Of a stretch of DNA of 64,000 nt, positions 10,101 through 21,642 are shown piece after piece. Numbering within the stretch: position 1 is the stretch's first letter; the number at the start of each line of letters is the position of its first letter. The translations under genes were made by a program, and so were the position numbers. The notes below the pieces were generated by a model. The model saw only the letters and a list, made by a program, of their open reading frames with translations, ran no database searches and was not told the origin of the DNA. The DNA comes from Ehretia macrophylla (Eukaryota > Streptophyta > Magnoliopsida > Boraginales > Ehretiaceae): positions 16,214,762 to 16,278,761 of the forward strand of contig CM075783.1 of the NCBI GenBank assembly GCA_037974665.1, given 5' to 3'.

Positions 10101-11834
10101 CAGAAATGGTTGTCAAAACTAATTGGTTATGTATTTGATATTGTGTACAGGCCAGGCAGGGATAATGGCGCCGCTGATGCCTTGTCACGGGTGCCGACGG
10201 AATATTCCTCTTTTATGGCCTTCACTACTCCGCAATTTGACTTTATAAACGAGCTCCGTCACTCTAACTCTTCTGATCCTCAATTAGTTGCTCGTCATCA
10301 ACAACTCATTTCGGATTCGGACAGTCTACCGCACTATTCTGCCAAAGATGGTCTTCTATATTACAAACAGAGACTTGTCATTCCAACATCTTCTCTACTA
10401 AAGACCCAGTTGATCAATGAATTTCATACAACTACTATAGGCGGCCACGCGGGACTGCTCCGCACATATAAACGCCTTTCTGCCAATTTCTTTTGGCCTA
10501 ACATGCGCAAAGAAGTACAAGAGTTTGTCGTCGCTTGTATTGTTTGTCAGCAAATGAAGTCCTCTCAACCTTCTCCGGCTGGTTTACTGCAGCCCTTGAC
10601 GATTCCGACGCAAGTGTGGGAAGACATATCACTTGACTTTATCATTGGACTCCCTTCCTCTAATGGTAAAACTGTCATTCTTGTTGTTGTTGATCGTCTT
10701 ACTAAATATGGACATTTTTGTGCTCTTCCTGGCAGCTTTACTAGCTCTATGATAGCTATGGTTTTCATAAAGGAAATCGTTCGTCTTCATGGCATGCCGA
10801 GATCAATTGTTAGTGACCGTGATCCCTTATTCCTCAGTACCTTTTGGAAGGAATTATTTCGCCTCCAAGGGACCACTCTATCTATGAGCAGTGCTTATCA
10901 TCCTCAAACAGATGGCCAAACCGAAGTCCTAAACAAGTGTCTTGAGATGTATCTTCGTTGTTTTGTCCATGAGCAACCAAATCAGTGGGTGAAATTCTTA
11001 CCGTGGGCTGAATTTTGGTACACCACTGCTTATCACACAACCGCGGGCATGACTCCTTTCCAAGCTCTATATGGTAGACCACCTCCTACCATTCAGCGCT
11101 ACTTGAATGACTCTACGGACAATGACTCTTTAGCTCAAGATTTGTTCCAACGTGATGCTCTATTACATCAATTAAAGGAAAATCTACGCAAAGCTCAAGC
11201 TCGAATGAAATCACAAGCTGATAAACACCGACGAGATCTCAGTTTTGAAGTTGGAGATTGGGTGCTTGTCAAGCTCAAACCATACCGGCAGCTGTCTGCC
11301 CGTTTACAACGACACCATAAGCTGGGCCCTCGCTACTTTGGACCATTTCGTGTCATTCAACGAATTGGGACTGTGGCTTATAAGTTGGAGCTGCTACCAT
11401 CAGCACGCATACATCCTGTATTCCACATTTCGGTGCTAAAAAAATGTGTAGGACAACCTGCCACTCAGGTCATTCCCCTACCATTGCTTTCGACTCCAAC
11501 AACTCCTATACTTCAACCTGCTGAAATACTCGCTCAGCGCCAGGTTCATCGACAAGGGCGCCTCATCTCTCAAGTTCTCATTCAATGGGAAGGTCTCCCT
11601 GAAACAGATGCTACTTGGGAAGACCTGACTATAATCCAACAACAATTTCCGACTCTGAACCTTGAGGACAAGGTTCTGAAAGATGGGCGGGATAATGTTA
11701 TGACCTCTACTTCTCTGCTCCAATCCAACATCAAAGCCCAAAACGCTGAAATCACAGAAGAAGCCCAGCCCAGTTTACGTAAAAGCCAGCGCGTGAGAAA
11801 ACCTGCTCAAGCTCTTGCTGATTATGTGCCTTAA
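7146..11834 (+). pseudogene. Reina gag-pol polyprotein with two in-frame stop codons
   Basis: One frame of 1563 codons including the final stop is interrupted by TAG at 7596-7598 and TAA at 10011-10013; nothing else breaks it. Parts in order: gag (7146 to about 8150) with a knuckle-like CYTC...GHRC at 8160-8201; aspartic protease with VDGGST at 8406-8423; reverse transcriptase with FFDD at 9417-9428; RNase H with LETDAS (about 9855); integrase with zinc residues H 10425, H 10446, C 10536, C 10545 and catalytic D 10635, D 10815, E 10923; and a chromodomain (about 11565-11660, QWEGLPETDATWE). Both stops could come from single C-to-T changes, as expected for a methylated silenced element. The frame ends 139 bp inside the 3' LTR. 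The element cannot make its full polyprotein, so it would depend on enzymes supplied by another copy. Confidence 0.93.
11672..11695 (+). promoter_or_regulatory. Polypurine tract of the Reina element
   Basis: A purine-rich stretch (GAAAGATGGGCGGGATAA) directly precedes the 3' LTR, where plus-strand DNA synthesis is primed. It lies within the coding frame. Confidence 0.75.
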
Positions 11835-12079
11835 CAGAAAGCAGTTTTGTAATAGCATAGAATATATAATCAGGTGTGAGGTGTGGGAAGCTAGGCATGT
11901 ACTGAGTGTTATTCTCTAATCTTCTTCTTCTCCTGGCTCTCTCTCTCCCTCTCTCTCTCTTCTTCTCACTCTTTTGCTCTCAGTTCTATCTCAGTCTTTT
12001 CTTAGCTGAATTGTAATAATTTGAGCTGGGTTTCCCCTAGCCAGTGCAATAAAACATCAATTCCAGCTAGTTCATTTCA
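11696..12079 (+). repeat. 3' LTR of the Reina element
   Basis: It is 384 bp and differs from the 5' LTR at about six single bases by hand count, with no indels. The polyprotein stop (TAA 11832-11834) lies in it. The AACCC duplication follows at 12080-12084. Confidence 0.95.
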
Positions 12080-12084
12080 AACCC

Positions 12085-14282
12085 CCTCTTTTTTTCAATT
12101 TTTTCCCTTGTGATAAGTTGATTAAACCCAAATAATATCTAAATTAGTTACCAAATGCGTTTGTAATTGGCTTAAAGCTGTCAAATCCAATGTTATTGTA
12201 TATTATATCGAGAGAACCTTCGTCTCTTAGGTGGTGGGTACTTGGTGATAATTTTAAGAGAAACTATTCAGTCCGTTACACAGATTGATCCGCCTCTTAC
12301 ATGTGAGGTGGGTCCGTAGAGCCCATCCCCACACTAATTCGGATCAACCTGTCTGGACGGACTGAAACATTTTCCTAATTTTAGAATCTAGTTTTATTGA
12401 GCAATATGTCAACATAAAATCTGATGACAAAACAATTATGATCCTTCCTTCTGGGAAGGGAGAAGGGGAATCTAGAAATTCTTTTAAATAGAAATTAAAA
12501 CAAATAATTTTTTAATTATATGAATATGTTTTGTTTAGTGAGAATTAATTAATTTTTAAACTAAAAATATATAAATATTTATTTTTTCAAAAAAATATAT
12601 TATATTTTTAATGTTTTTGTGGGTCAGTAAAAAATGGAGTACCGCCCCCATTTTCATCCGCCTCTTGAAGGGAGGCAAGTGCTATTCTAAGAAGAACCTT
12701 CTTCTTTAGAACTCTTTGCCAGGTCAAGTTGGCAACTGTAGATATTTTCCCCATAATCTGTGCATATGGCTGAAGGTATACGCGGGCTGAGGAACAAGTC
12801 AGGAAACTACAGATGGATATATCGAATGACCATATCTTTTACTAATTATGGTTTTGAGATGATGATATTGATGTTGACAAAAAAAAAAAACGATGATATT
12901 TATGAGTTTGAAGGCCGGAGTTGTACTTTTCCGACATTCTAGATCATGACATAATATGAATGTCTCGTGCTCACATATTATTATGATTTTAAGATCATTT
13001 CACATAAAGTTGATTGGGAAAAATAAAAAATTAAAAAAAAAGAAATTAAAAACGTTTAATTTTAAGATTGAACCTCATATTTTTTAGTATGATATTTGAA
13101 TTGGACTTGTTCGATGTGTTGCACGTTTCTCGCTGACTCTGTTTTGTCATGACAAAACTGATTTGTGACTCTTGGTTGTCACATATAAAGGGAAGTATTA
13201 GATAATATAATTCTTTAACATCGATAAATCATTAGTTTTAAGCTTATAATATTAGATTTTAAACTATTGAATCTACAATCAATTGGTGGTAAAATAAAAT
13301 ATCATATTTATTAACATACACGTCATTCCTTTTTTTGTTAAACTCTATCTATGTAAAGGTAGAGAATATTAAATCTACTCATTCAAATTATGCAGAGCCA
13401 TTTTATTTTTTTGTTCATATACTTAATAATCTATTCCAGTTGTTCATTTTATGTTCCAGTAGTAACCAAGTACAACTCAATCTGCTTCGAAAAAGAATCT
13501 ACTTCGAGAAGTCAACTAATATTTAATTCGAATGAGCCCAAGAAGAAAAACTAACAAGGAATAGATCTTCATCATCATTATATTAGTACTTTGAATTTCG
13601 CCTAATAATCCATCTTGATAGAGGAAAAGAAAAAGAATAACGCTTTCTTGGAAGACAATTATAGCACGTTACGAACATTTCGCTTTCATGGTGCACCAAA
13701 CTGTAATTTCCCACGAATCCACCCGAAGATGACAATTCATTTACAAGTTAGTCTTCTATGATGTCATATCTCATTCATAAAGATATAAATTATTTTTTTA
13801 TTACACGATCTCATATAAAACTGATTCATACAAGAAATTTTCTTCATTTGGAGGAATTTTGTCACAAAAAGTTGTCAAATCGGATGGCAAGTATATATGA
13901 TAGTGACAAGTATTCATATTTTTTTTTGAGTGACGTGAGAATTTAGCTAGTAGAATTATACTACTAGATTATTCGATAAAATTCGACCACTAATTGATAA
14001 ACTCTCGGGTGTAACAGTGTACCCTACACATGCACAAGTTAGTTAAGGGTAAAATTCCAGACTAGTAGAGAGTGTTAAATCTGTGATCTTATAAGAATAA
14101 TTTTACCCTACTACAATTAAACCATACCCGTAAAAACGACACGTATTCATATTTAGTAGGGCTTATGTATGTTTTACTTTGAGCCCCACATGTCTGTCAA
14201 TCGTATCAAAGAAGATTCCTTCCTCTGCCACTTCTTCAAATCATTACGCGTTCCTTAGACACCAATTACCGTATCCCTGTGT
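12085..14282. repeat. 5' flanking region of gene B, part of the duplicated unit
   Basis: This is collinear with 580-2815 (copy A) and 44200-46590 (copy D). It contains no gene I can support. B and D share a segment of about 120 bp (about 13742-13858 in B) that A lacks, bounded by TTCATTT on both sides. This supports B and D as sister copies. Confidence 0.75.
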
Positions 14283-14301
14283 ATGTATATATATATATAG
14301 C
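14283..14301 (+). promoter_or_regulatory. TATA-like tract of gene B
   Basis: GTATATATATATATAG lies about 76 bp before the ATG and is followed by GCATTCTCTTCATAACTTG as in copies A and D. It is presumed to be the TATA box with a leader of about 45 nt. Confidence 0.5.
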
Positions 14302-14375
14302 ATTCTCTTCATAACTTGTACTCATCATTCGTTCATCGAACAATCAGATAGAAACTTAAAACTTGTCCAGAAACA

Positions 14376-14816
14376 ATGCAAACAACTTCCCTTCTTCAAC
14401 ACCCCACCTTCCCCCCACCTCCGTTGTTGAAAAATGTCAGGTACAACGGCAAAACACTGGCACACAAACAAAAAAGACCCTTAAATTGTATCTTTGCATT
14501 GAAAAGAGATCATGAACATGGTAAAGATCATTACAATGGTAGGCTCGTTGATGATAACATGATTGTTCTTCGAATGCGAATTCATGAGATGAAAATGGTG
14601 GAGAAGAACGATGAGGCTCTGTCGAATTGGATGGAATGGGAGAAGAGATAGTACTTGAGCTATGATTCTGATGTGTGTGAAGCAGTAGGGTTTTTGCAAA
14701 CTGTGTTAATGGAGACTAGGCCAGGCGTGGTCTTAGGGTTGTTAGCTATTTTGATGCTTAGTGTTCCCACGTCCTTCGCTTTTGTTTTGCGTAACTTAAT
14801 GGATTTTGTTCATTAA
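14376..14816 (+). pseudogene. Gene B: copy of the 146-aa gene, truncated by a nonsense mutation
   Basis: The frame matches genes A and D, but codon 92, tryptophan (TGG) in the others, is TAG at 14649-14651. Translation would stop after 91 aa, just inside the NWMEWEKRWY motif, losing the C-terminal half with the membrane segment. Past the stop the frame stays open to TAA at 14814-14816, so this one change is the only visible lesion and is probably young. B-type residues (TRPG, RNLMDFVH) group it with copy D. It is unlikely to give a working membrane protein; a short soluble product cannot be excluded. Confidence 0.85.
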
Positions 14817-14877
14817 AGGGATAGTTGATGTATTATATTGCTAGTGTTTCTCCTGTATATCTTATATATATATATAA

Positions 14878-15215
14878 AAGTAAAATAAGTTTTATTAGTA
14901 GATACTAAGGGGTGCAGCGCAAAAATTATTTATATCAACTACATAAAATATTTAAATATTCTTGTCTAGTATTTACATTGATTTTACAAGAACCATCAGC
15001 GAAGAACAAAGATCATAAATGAATGTTTTTTCAAAGAAGAAAGCGGCAATTCCTCCCCCTTCAAAAGTTCTTGAATTTCATTCATTCCACAAAGTCAATA
15101 TAATGGTAAGTGGGACCGCATAGATAACTTTTTTCTTGTACTTGGAAGATTTGATCTCACTCCATATTCTTATTCGTTACAATAAGGACTTTGAAACAAC
15201 CTATCAATACTCGTA
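14878..15215 (-). pseudogene. LINE remnant, 3' half, 3' of gene B
   Basis: The minus strand around 15125-15045 reads AVPLTIILTLWNE then a stop and NSRTFEGG, the conserved tail of LINE zf-RVT proteins (LW-ERN-R-F). It ends by a (TA)n tract (14863-14876). The other half lies across the copia element at 20254-20530. The same pair flanks the copia in block D, at 47205-47542 and 52080-52362. Confidence 0.65.
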
Positions 15216-15220
15216 CGTAA
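15216..15220. repeat. Target-site duplication CGTAA of the copia element in block B
   Basis: CGTAA precedes the left LTR and is repeated at 20249-20253 after the right LTR. The paralogous element in block D has the same CGTAA (47543-47547 and 52075-52079). Confidence 0.95.
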
Positions 15221-15423
15221 TGTCGAGAGAAATACGAAACATGAGTTTTACAGAAAGAAGTGTATATATTGTTGAGAAAGTTGTTGTACAATTACAATAT
15301 ACAAGTTCTTATATAGGTGCAAGGGTAGTTGCTCTCCAAGTTAATTTAAATATGGTAATCCTAATTATGACAAATTATACAGCTGCACGTGGAATATACA
15401 CGGAATAATTATATACATTAACA
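15221..15423 (-). repeat. Left LTR (3' LTR in element sense) of the copia in block B
   Basis: It is 203 bp and reads TGTCGAGAG to TTAACA on the + strand. Confidence 0.92.
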
Positions 15424-15439
15424 CCCCTCCTCAAACTCA

Positions 15440-18400
15440 AGGTGGTGCAAAGGACACTAGCTTGAGTTTGCAAATCAGATCCTGGAGGTGGCTCAGAGGA
15501 TGTGCTTTAGTAAATATATCTGCAAGCTGATCAGCCGAGGGAGTATACCGAAACTTGAGAGTTCCTTGACCAATATGCTGACGAATGAAGTGACAGTCAC
15601 ACTCAATGTGACTAGTACGCTAATGGAAGACATCAATGTGAGCAATCTGAATAGCACTCTGATTGTCGCAATGAAGAGTGGTGCCAAGAGACTGAGAGAT
15701 ACCCGTATCAGAAAGAAGCCAACGAAGCCAAATAACCTCCTGAGTAGCATCAACGAGTGCACGATACTCGGTCTCAGTACTTGCACTAGCAACAACAGTC
15801 TGTTTCTTACTGTGCCAACAAAGAAGAGAGTCACCAAGGAAGAAACAGTATCCAGTCACAGACCGCTGGTCAGTAGGATCACCAGCTCAATCTGCATCTG
15901 AGTAGCCATGTAAGATTAATGACGAGCAGGTAGAGAAAAATAGGCCATGAAGTAAGGTACCCTTGATATAACGAAGTATTCGGAGAACCGCAGCATATTG
16001 TGTGGTGCGAGGAACATACATGAACTGACTGACTAGGTGAACCGCATATGCAATGTCAGGCCGAGTCACAGTGAGATAGATAAGACTGCTAACTAGTTGT
16101 TGATACAAAGATGTATCTGCAAGTGGTGTCCCATCTAGTGGGGTAAGACGGACATTGGCATCAAGAGTAGTTGATGCAATCTTGTTGTCAGTAAGGCCGA
16201 CACGAGCCACAAGATCAGAAGAGTACTTGGCCTGAGAGAGATAATTGCCAGTGGAATCAGATGATACTTAAATGCCCAGAAAGTAACTCAAAGGACCAAG
16301 ATCCTTCATCTTAAAGTGGTGACTGAGAAACTACTTGAGATCAGAAATACCTGCCAAGTCATCACCAGTGATAATCATATCATCTATATATAAGAGCAAT
16401 AGAATAAGACCAGAATCAGAATGCAGAATAAACAGTGTAGAATCATGGTTACACGAAGTGAAGCCGAAATCAGTAATAACATAACTGAATTTAGAGAACC
16501 AGGCACGTAGAGCTTGCTTGAAACCATAGAAGGCATGACGTAATCGACACACTTTGTGTGGAGGATAAGGGTAACCTGGAGAAGGCTTCATGAAAACTTA
16601 TTCTATCAGGTCACCATTAAGAAAAACATTTTAAAGATCCATTTGAAACAACTTCCACTGTCTGATGGCAGCAACAGTAACTAATGTCCGGATATAGGTG
16701 AGACGTGTAAGCCACCAACTGAGCCTTATAGCACTTTATAGATCCATCAGAATGAGTCTTCACCTTGTATACACATTTATAACCCATGTAATTTTTCCCT
16801 GGGGGTAGATCGACCAAATCCCAAATGTGTTTGGCTTCCAAGGTTTGCAATTCATCTATCACAACTTGCTGTCAAAGAGGGTCAGAACTAGCCTCATGAT
16901 AAGTTTGGGGCCTCATTGAGGAAAAGAATGGTAGAAAAACAATGATATTCAAGAAAATGAGGAAAAATAGCTCTTACACGTGTAGACCGACGGAGAGATG
17001 GATCAGGGGAGACAGGGGAAAAATCAACAATGGAAGACTTAGCATCAGGCACAGGATCATCAGATAGAATAGTATCCGCAGGATGGGCCATGTTAGGGGC
17101 GACGTCAGTGCTTGCACTAGTACCTGTGTCATTGTCATCATAAGGAAATAAAGAAAAAAAGGAATCTGTGAAGTACGGGGTATAGACACTATGAGGCAGA
17201 GAAAATAGAGAGAGAGATGAGAACATTTTATTTTCCCATAAAATCACATGACGAGAGATATAGAGACGTTTAAAGAGTGGATCCCAACACCGAAAACCCT
17301 TATACTCAATACCATAACCCAGGAAACAACATAATCGAGCTCGAGGAGAAACAAAGCATGCACAACCGAAAACCCTAAGATGATCATAGTTTGGAGGATG
17401 ACCATACATGCGTTCAAAATGGGTGAGATTATTGATTATGGGAGAGGGCAAACGGTTAATGACATACACAGCAATAAGAGCTGCTTCTCCCTAGAAGCGC
17501 TCATGACATGATGAAGAGATAAGGAATGAGAGAGTGATATCAAGGATATGTCTGTATTTTCGATTAGCCCGCCCATTTTGTTGTAAGGTGTAAGGGCAAG
17601 AGCGATGTGCGATAGTGCCATGTTGACGAAAAAAAACAAGTATACTAGACTCTTTATACTCCATGACATTGTCAGCACGAAGGATTTTTATGCGTTGATT
17701 AAAATGAGTGTGAATCATGGCAGTGAAGTCCGAATAGATGTGTGGCAAATCAGACTGATGATGCATAAAATATATCCATGTAAAATGGGAATAATCATCC
17801 ACAAAGATTACAAAATATCGAGATCCCCCCATAGTAGGAGTTAGAGAAGGCCCCAAAATGTTAGAATGAATTAAATGAAATCATGTAGAGGATAAAGAAT
17901 CACTTTTATTAAATGGTAAAACAGACTGTTTTCCAAGTTGACAGGATAAACATTCAAAAGTATGTCCAACCTGTTTGCATAATGAGCCTCTAGAAGCTAA
18001 AGATTGTAATTTGCCTAGAGAAGCATGACCTATACGCGAATGCCATAAGTGAAGAGAGGTAGAGCCTGAAAAAGTAGTAACAGAGGCGGCAGTAGAGAGA
18101 TGTGAAGGAAGATGCAGGCTGACAAGCTCGAACAATCGCCTAACTTTACGGCCGATCTCAATGAGTCGTCCTGTCTGAGGGTCCTGTACACAACAACCAA
18201 AAGAAGAAAATGTAATAGTAAGACCCAGTTCAATAGTTGACCGACAAAGATGAGACTAAGAGTATGTTTAGGAACAAGATAAATATCAGGAAATGAGGCA
18301 TAAGATGTGGATACATATCCGATATAACTGATGGGCATGCAAGTTACGTCAGTAGCAGATATAGATGAATTGACTACTATATTGATCAAACTATGGGAAT

Positions 18401-19512
18401 CATAAGTCATGTGATTAGAGCAAGTAGAATCGAAGAACCACGAGGACTTACCGGAAGTGACTGAGAGTACAATAGAAGAGGGAGAACTAGACTGTGCTAA
18501 AACTTGTTTAAGAATATCTTGGAGATCAACAACAGATATATGAGAGGCAGAAGGATCACTAAGAGATGCAAGAAAAACCTCAGTAGTAGCAGCAGAGTGT
18601 GACAATAGCACTGATGAATTTTGGGAATTGAAAGAACCACCCTTGGGCCGAGTGCCCTAAGAATTCATGTTAGGGTTGCGATAGCACTCATGTTGATAGT
18701 GGTCAGGTCCTGTTTTCTTCTAAAATGAGCAGGTCCGAGGTATGAGTAACACTCAGTTTTCTTCCAAATGAGCAATGCAAAATAATATGAGCAGGCAAAT
18801 GACAATACTTGCATTCTAGTGTAGATGCTGAAGTCTTCTTTGAGGTATGAGTAGGAGTTGCAAGTAATACATCGGCAGAGTGGGATCAGCGAGATTGAAG
18901 ATGAGTTTTCTCATAAATAAGCTCATGGACTGGTTGTTCAAGTGTAGGAAAGGGACTAGAAGGAGAGAAGCACGAACAGGCTTGAAATCATCATGAAGGG
19001 CCATGAGAAACTGAACAAGGCATCCACGATCTTGCCAGGTAGTAAATTTGTTGGCATCTTCAGCACAATCCCAATCAGGCTTAAAGGCTGTGAGCTGGTC
19101 CCAAACTGAATATATCTGAGACAATCGATTGGCTTGCTTCTTGATGCATGAAGTGAAGAGCAATGGTAAGCTGATATTGATGTGCTCCATTAACAGCAGT
19201 ATATCTTTGTGCCATAAAATCTCAAACTTGTTTCACTGTATCAAAACGCCCAAATTGAAGACTGATGGAAGTGATAAAAGTGTTCCGAAGCCAAGTAATT
19301 ATCTAATGATTCTTGCTATCCCAATCTTCAAGACGCTATGCAAACTTGTCATCTGATTCATCGAATTTCTTTTTCGGTTCCTTAACATCCCCAGTTATGA
19401 TTTTCCATAGTTTTAGACCCTTAAGGAAACTTCTCATGGCCTGAGCCCAAGGTATATAATTACCACCATCAAGGAACAGAGAAATAGGTTGTGAGATATC
19501 CGATTGTTACAT
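15440..19512 (-). pseudogene. Copia gag-pol, block B copy, broken
   Basis: Reading on the minus strand from 19512 down: gag start and UBN2-type gag (19512-18816, with an early stop); zinc-knuckle region near 18700; protease around 18440 (WFFDS-CSNHMT); gag-pre-integrase zinc region (18100-17881, WHSRIGHASLGKL); integrase core (17856-17491, FVDDYSHFTW); reverse transcriptase (16862-15890) with YIDDM at 16390-16376 and LTVTRPDIAYAVHLVSQFM; RNase H (15859-15440, SASTETEYRALVDATQEV, CDNQSA). Several stops and frameshifts separate the pieces, so no full protein can be made. All the domains are still recognisable. Confidence 0.9.
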
Positions 19513-20045
19513 TATGAAACCCAAAAGTGATATTTAGAGTAAGATTTTGAGAAAAATAATGGCAAAAATGGACTCAGGATGTCGAAAAACCCAGGGAAGG
19601 GTCTGATCAATTTTTTTTTTTTTTAAGGATGATGATGTGGCAGAAAGATTAAGGTTGCTGACGTGGCGTCCTGGTCAGCGATGACGTGGCAGACAACTCA
19701 GACTGATGACTGGTGCTGATGTGGATTAGGGTTGACGTCAGGATGAAGTCAGCAAGGTTGCGTTTGGCAAAAATTGGAAAAGAAGAGAAACTGAGGTAAA
19801 ATATTCCGAAGGTGTGTGAGGGCACGTGTGGAGGAGTTAGATGGCGATCTGGATATGCCTGGATTCCTCTCGACGAGATCTACACGGTGGTATAACGCGT
19901 GTAGATGTATACTAGTCGGATAATATTGAAACGATGCGAGACAGATTGGTTGCTGTTTTTGTGTTTCTTGATTTTAAACAATGTGGTGGTGACAATGAAG
20001 ATGATGACAATGGCACAGGCTAACAGGATGGTAGCTCTGATATCA

Positions 20046-20248
20046 TGTCAAGAGAAATACGAGACATGAGTTTTACAGAAAGAAATGTATATATTGCTGA
20101 GAAAGTTGTTGTACAATTACAATATAAAAGTTCTTATATAGATGCAAGGGTACTTGCTCTCCAAGTTAATCTAAATATGGTAATCCTAACTATGGCAAAT
20201 TATACAGCTATACGAGGAATATACACGGAATAATTATATACGTTAACA
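20046..20248 (-). repeat. Right LTR (5' LTR in element sense) of the copia in block B
   Basis: It is 203 bp, TGTCAAGAG to TTAACA on the + strand, next to the primer-binding site. Confidence 0.92.
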
Positions 20249-20253
20249 CGTAA

Positions 20254-20530
20254 TATTAGAGGTAATTTTCCACAGACATTTGGCCCGAGTACATTTAAGT
20301 AGTAGATGCTTTACCGATTCCATATCATTCTTGCATAGAAACACTATTGACAACAATTTGCCTTATTTTTTAGAGATTGTCCAATGTAAGAATCCTTCCC
20401 CAAGCTATCTTCCATTCAAAAAATGCAACTTTAGTTGGAGCACATGACTCCCGAATATCATTTTACGGGAAAGCCACAAGCATGTCAAGTTCGGCTTTAC
20501 TGACAAAAGCTCTATAAGATGATTTCTCCA
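20254..20530 (-). pseudogene. LINE remnant, 5' half, separated from its 3' half by the copia
   Basis: On the minus strand, 20455-20380 reads [19 protein letters not shown] and 20335-20257 reads VFLCKNDMESVKHLLLKC...LWKIT, the zinc-binding zf-RVT region of LINE ORF2 ([13 protein letters not shown] spacing). A stop and a frame change lie between the two pieces. Together with 14878-15215 it makes one LINE tail broken by the CGTAA copia insertion. Confidence 0.75.
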
Positions 20531-21637
20531 TGATCATCCTATTTTTAACCAAATTTTATTTTGTTTTATCCTCTCTCTTGAATAAGACCATAATTATTCA
20601 AGGGATCCAAAGAACTTAATAAGTACCTGTTGGAAAATTTTATAAAGTGTGAGCTTACATTAATTAATTATTTTATTTTCACAAAACAGATTTATGGATA
20701 GTCCTGAGTGGTAAGCCCATATGTGATTAAAAAGTTTTTGGGCTCAACTTCTTGGTTATTTAAAATTCAGTTGGGTAGTTAAGTGTAGGCCACTAGTTTT
20801 AATGGGAGGGCCCAATAGAACTCCTATTTGAGTTAGGTCCCCTCTATAATACTTGCACTATAAAAGGATCTTATACGTATGGTAGTGGAATCCATAACTA
20901 CTCTAATTGAAAGTAGTCAGAAAGCAATGGTATAAGAAGAAAAACCTAATACGTTGCATTGTACATTGATTTAGGAAGCAAGACGACCCAAACATGTACG
21001 CCTATTCATCTTTTGGATTTGGTGTCCTAAATTCATATATGAATCCTGAAAATTATGCAATGTTGTAAATCAAAATTATGTAATAAATAAATTCAATCAT
21101 TCCTCCATTTCTCAATCATTAACCTCCCTTGTAAAAGTCAATTTCCACCCAAAACTACCATCTACTCATTATACATATGAACTAATAGTAACATATTTAT
21201 CTTGATTCCAAAAAAAGAGAGTAGGGAAAAAAGCCTTTAAAGAGATAGTAAGAGAAACATTTCATTTGTCAACTCAAAAGTAGATCCTTTCCCTGTTGCC
21301 CACACGAAAAATATATCATATGAACTAATGCCTATGAACTATCTTTTCTTCTATTTTGAGTATAAGTACTTATCTCACAATAGCAACAACAGTGCCTGGA
21401 GTAATTATTTTACTAAACACGATTCCTAGAAGAATTTATCAAGATATATGAAAGAAAAAAATCAATAATAAGTAATAATGATCAAATTATTTGGATTAGA
21501 TTTCTCTCAAGGTTGTATACTTTGGATTAGATTATATTCGATATGTTGTATATTCAAATCATGTATAACCTAGGAAGTTTAAGCTTATCCATCATTTTCT
21601 CCAGATTACCATACAAGATGTATTATAAATATAAGAG
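20531..21637. other. Non-coding segment between the LINE remnant and the second copia
   Basis: No gene is visible. From 20632 (TGTTGGAAAATTTTA) to about 21050 it looks like a solo LTR, with a TATA-type CTATAAAAGG at 20861-20870, but I find no second copy or target-site duplication. The stretch is shared with block D (52363-53481). Confidence 0.4.
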
Positions 21638-21642
21638 CTATG

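Larger units (their letters stand above)
6742..12079 (+). mobile_element. Complete Ty3/gypsy chromovirus LTR retrotransposon, Reina type (5338 bp)
   Basis: Two 384-bp LTRs (6742-7125 and 11696-12079) begin TG and end CA, and a 5-bp duplication AACCC flanks the element. One frame encodes gag, protease, reverse transcriptase, RNase H, integrase and a C-terminal chromodomain. That order (RT before integrase) is Ty3/gypsy, and the chromodomain, short LTRs, small size and single ORF are as expected for the Reina clade of chromoviruses. By hand count the LTRs differ at about 6 of 384 positions (about 1.6%), so it is the youngest LTR insertion in the window. It lies in the 5' flank of gene B, with the element's transcription toward the gene; copies A and D have no insertion here. 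Confidence 0.95.
15221..20248 (-). mobile_element. Ty1/copia LTR retrotransposon, minus strand, block B copy (5028 bp)
   Basis: LTRs of 203 bp lie at 15221-15423 and 20046-20248, with CGTAA duplications outside. The polypurine tract is the complement of 15424-15436. The primer site is the complement of 20034-20045, TGATATCAGAGC, one base from the tRNA-iMet form TGGTATCAGAGC. The inside encodes gag, protease, integrase, then reverse transcriptase and RNase H on the minus strand, the Ty1/copia order. The LTRs differ at about 14 of 203 positions by hand count. The element lies inside an older LINE remnant. Confidence 0.93.

Noticed and set aside
8478-11741. Several 60-90-codon minus-strand frames inside the Reina element
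   Set aside because: They are shadows of the + strand gag-pol frame and have no features of their own. The same peptide start appears in both LTRs because the LTRs are repeats.
15488-15901. A 137-codon + strand frame, with a like frame at 47815-48228
   Set aside because: It runs opposite to the copia RNase H region on the minus strand, whose motifs are unmistakable; the + frame is a mirror of that coding sequence.
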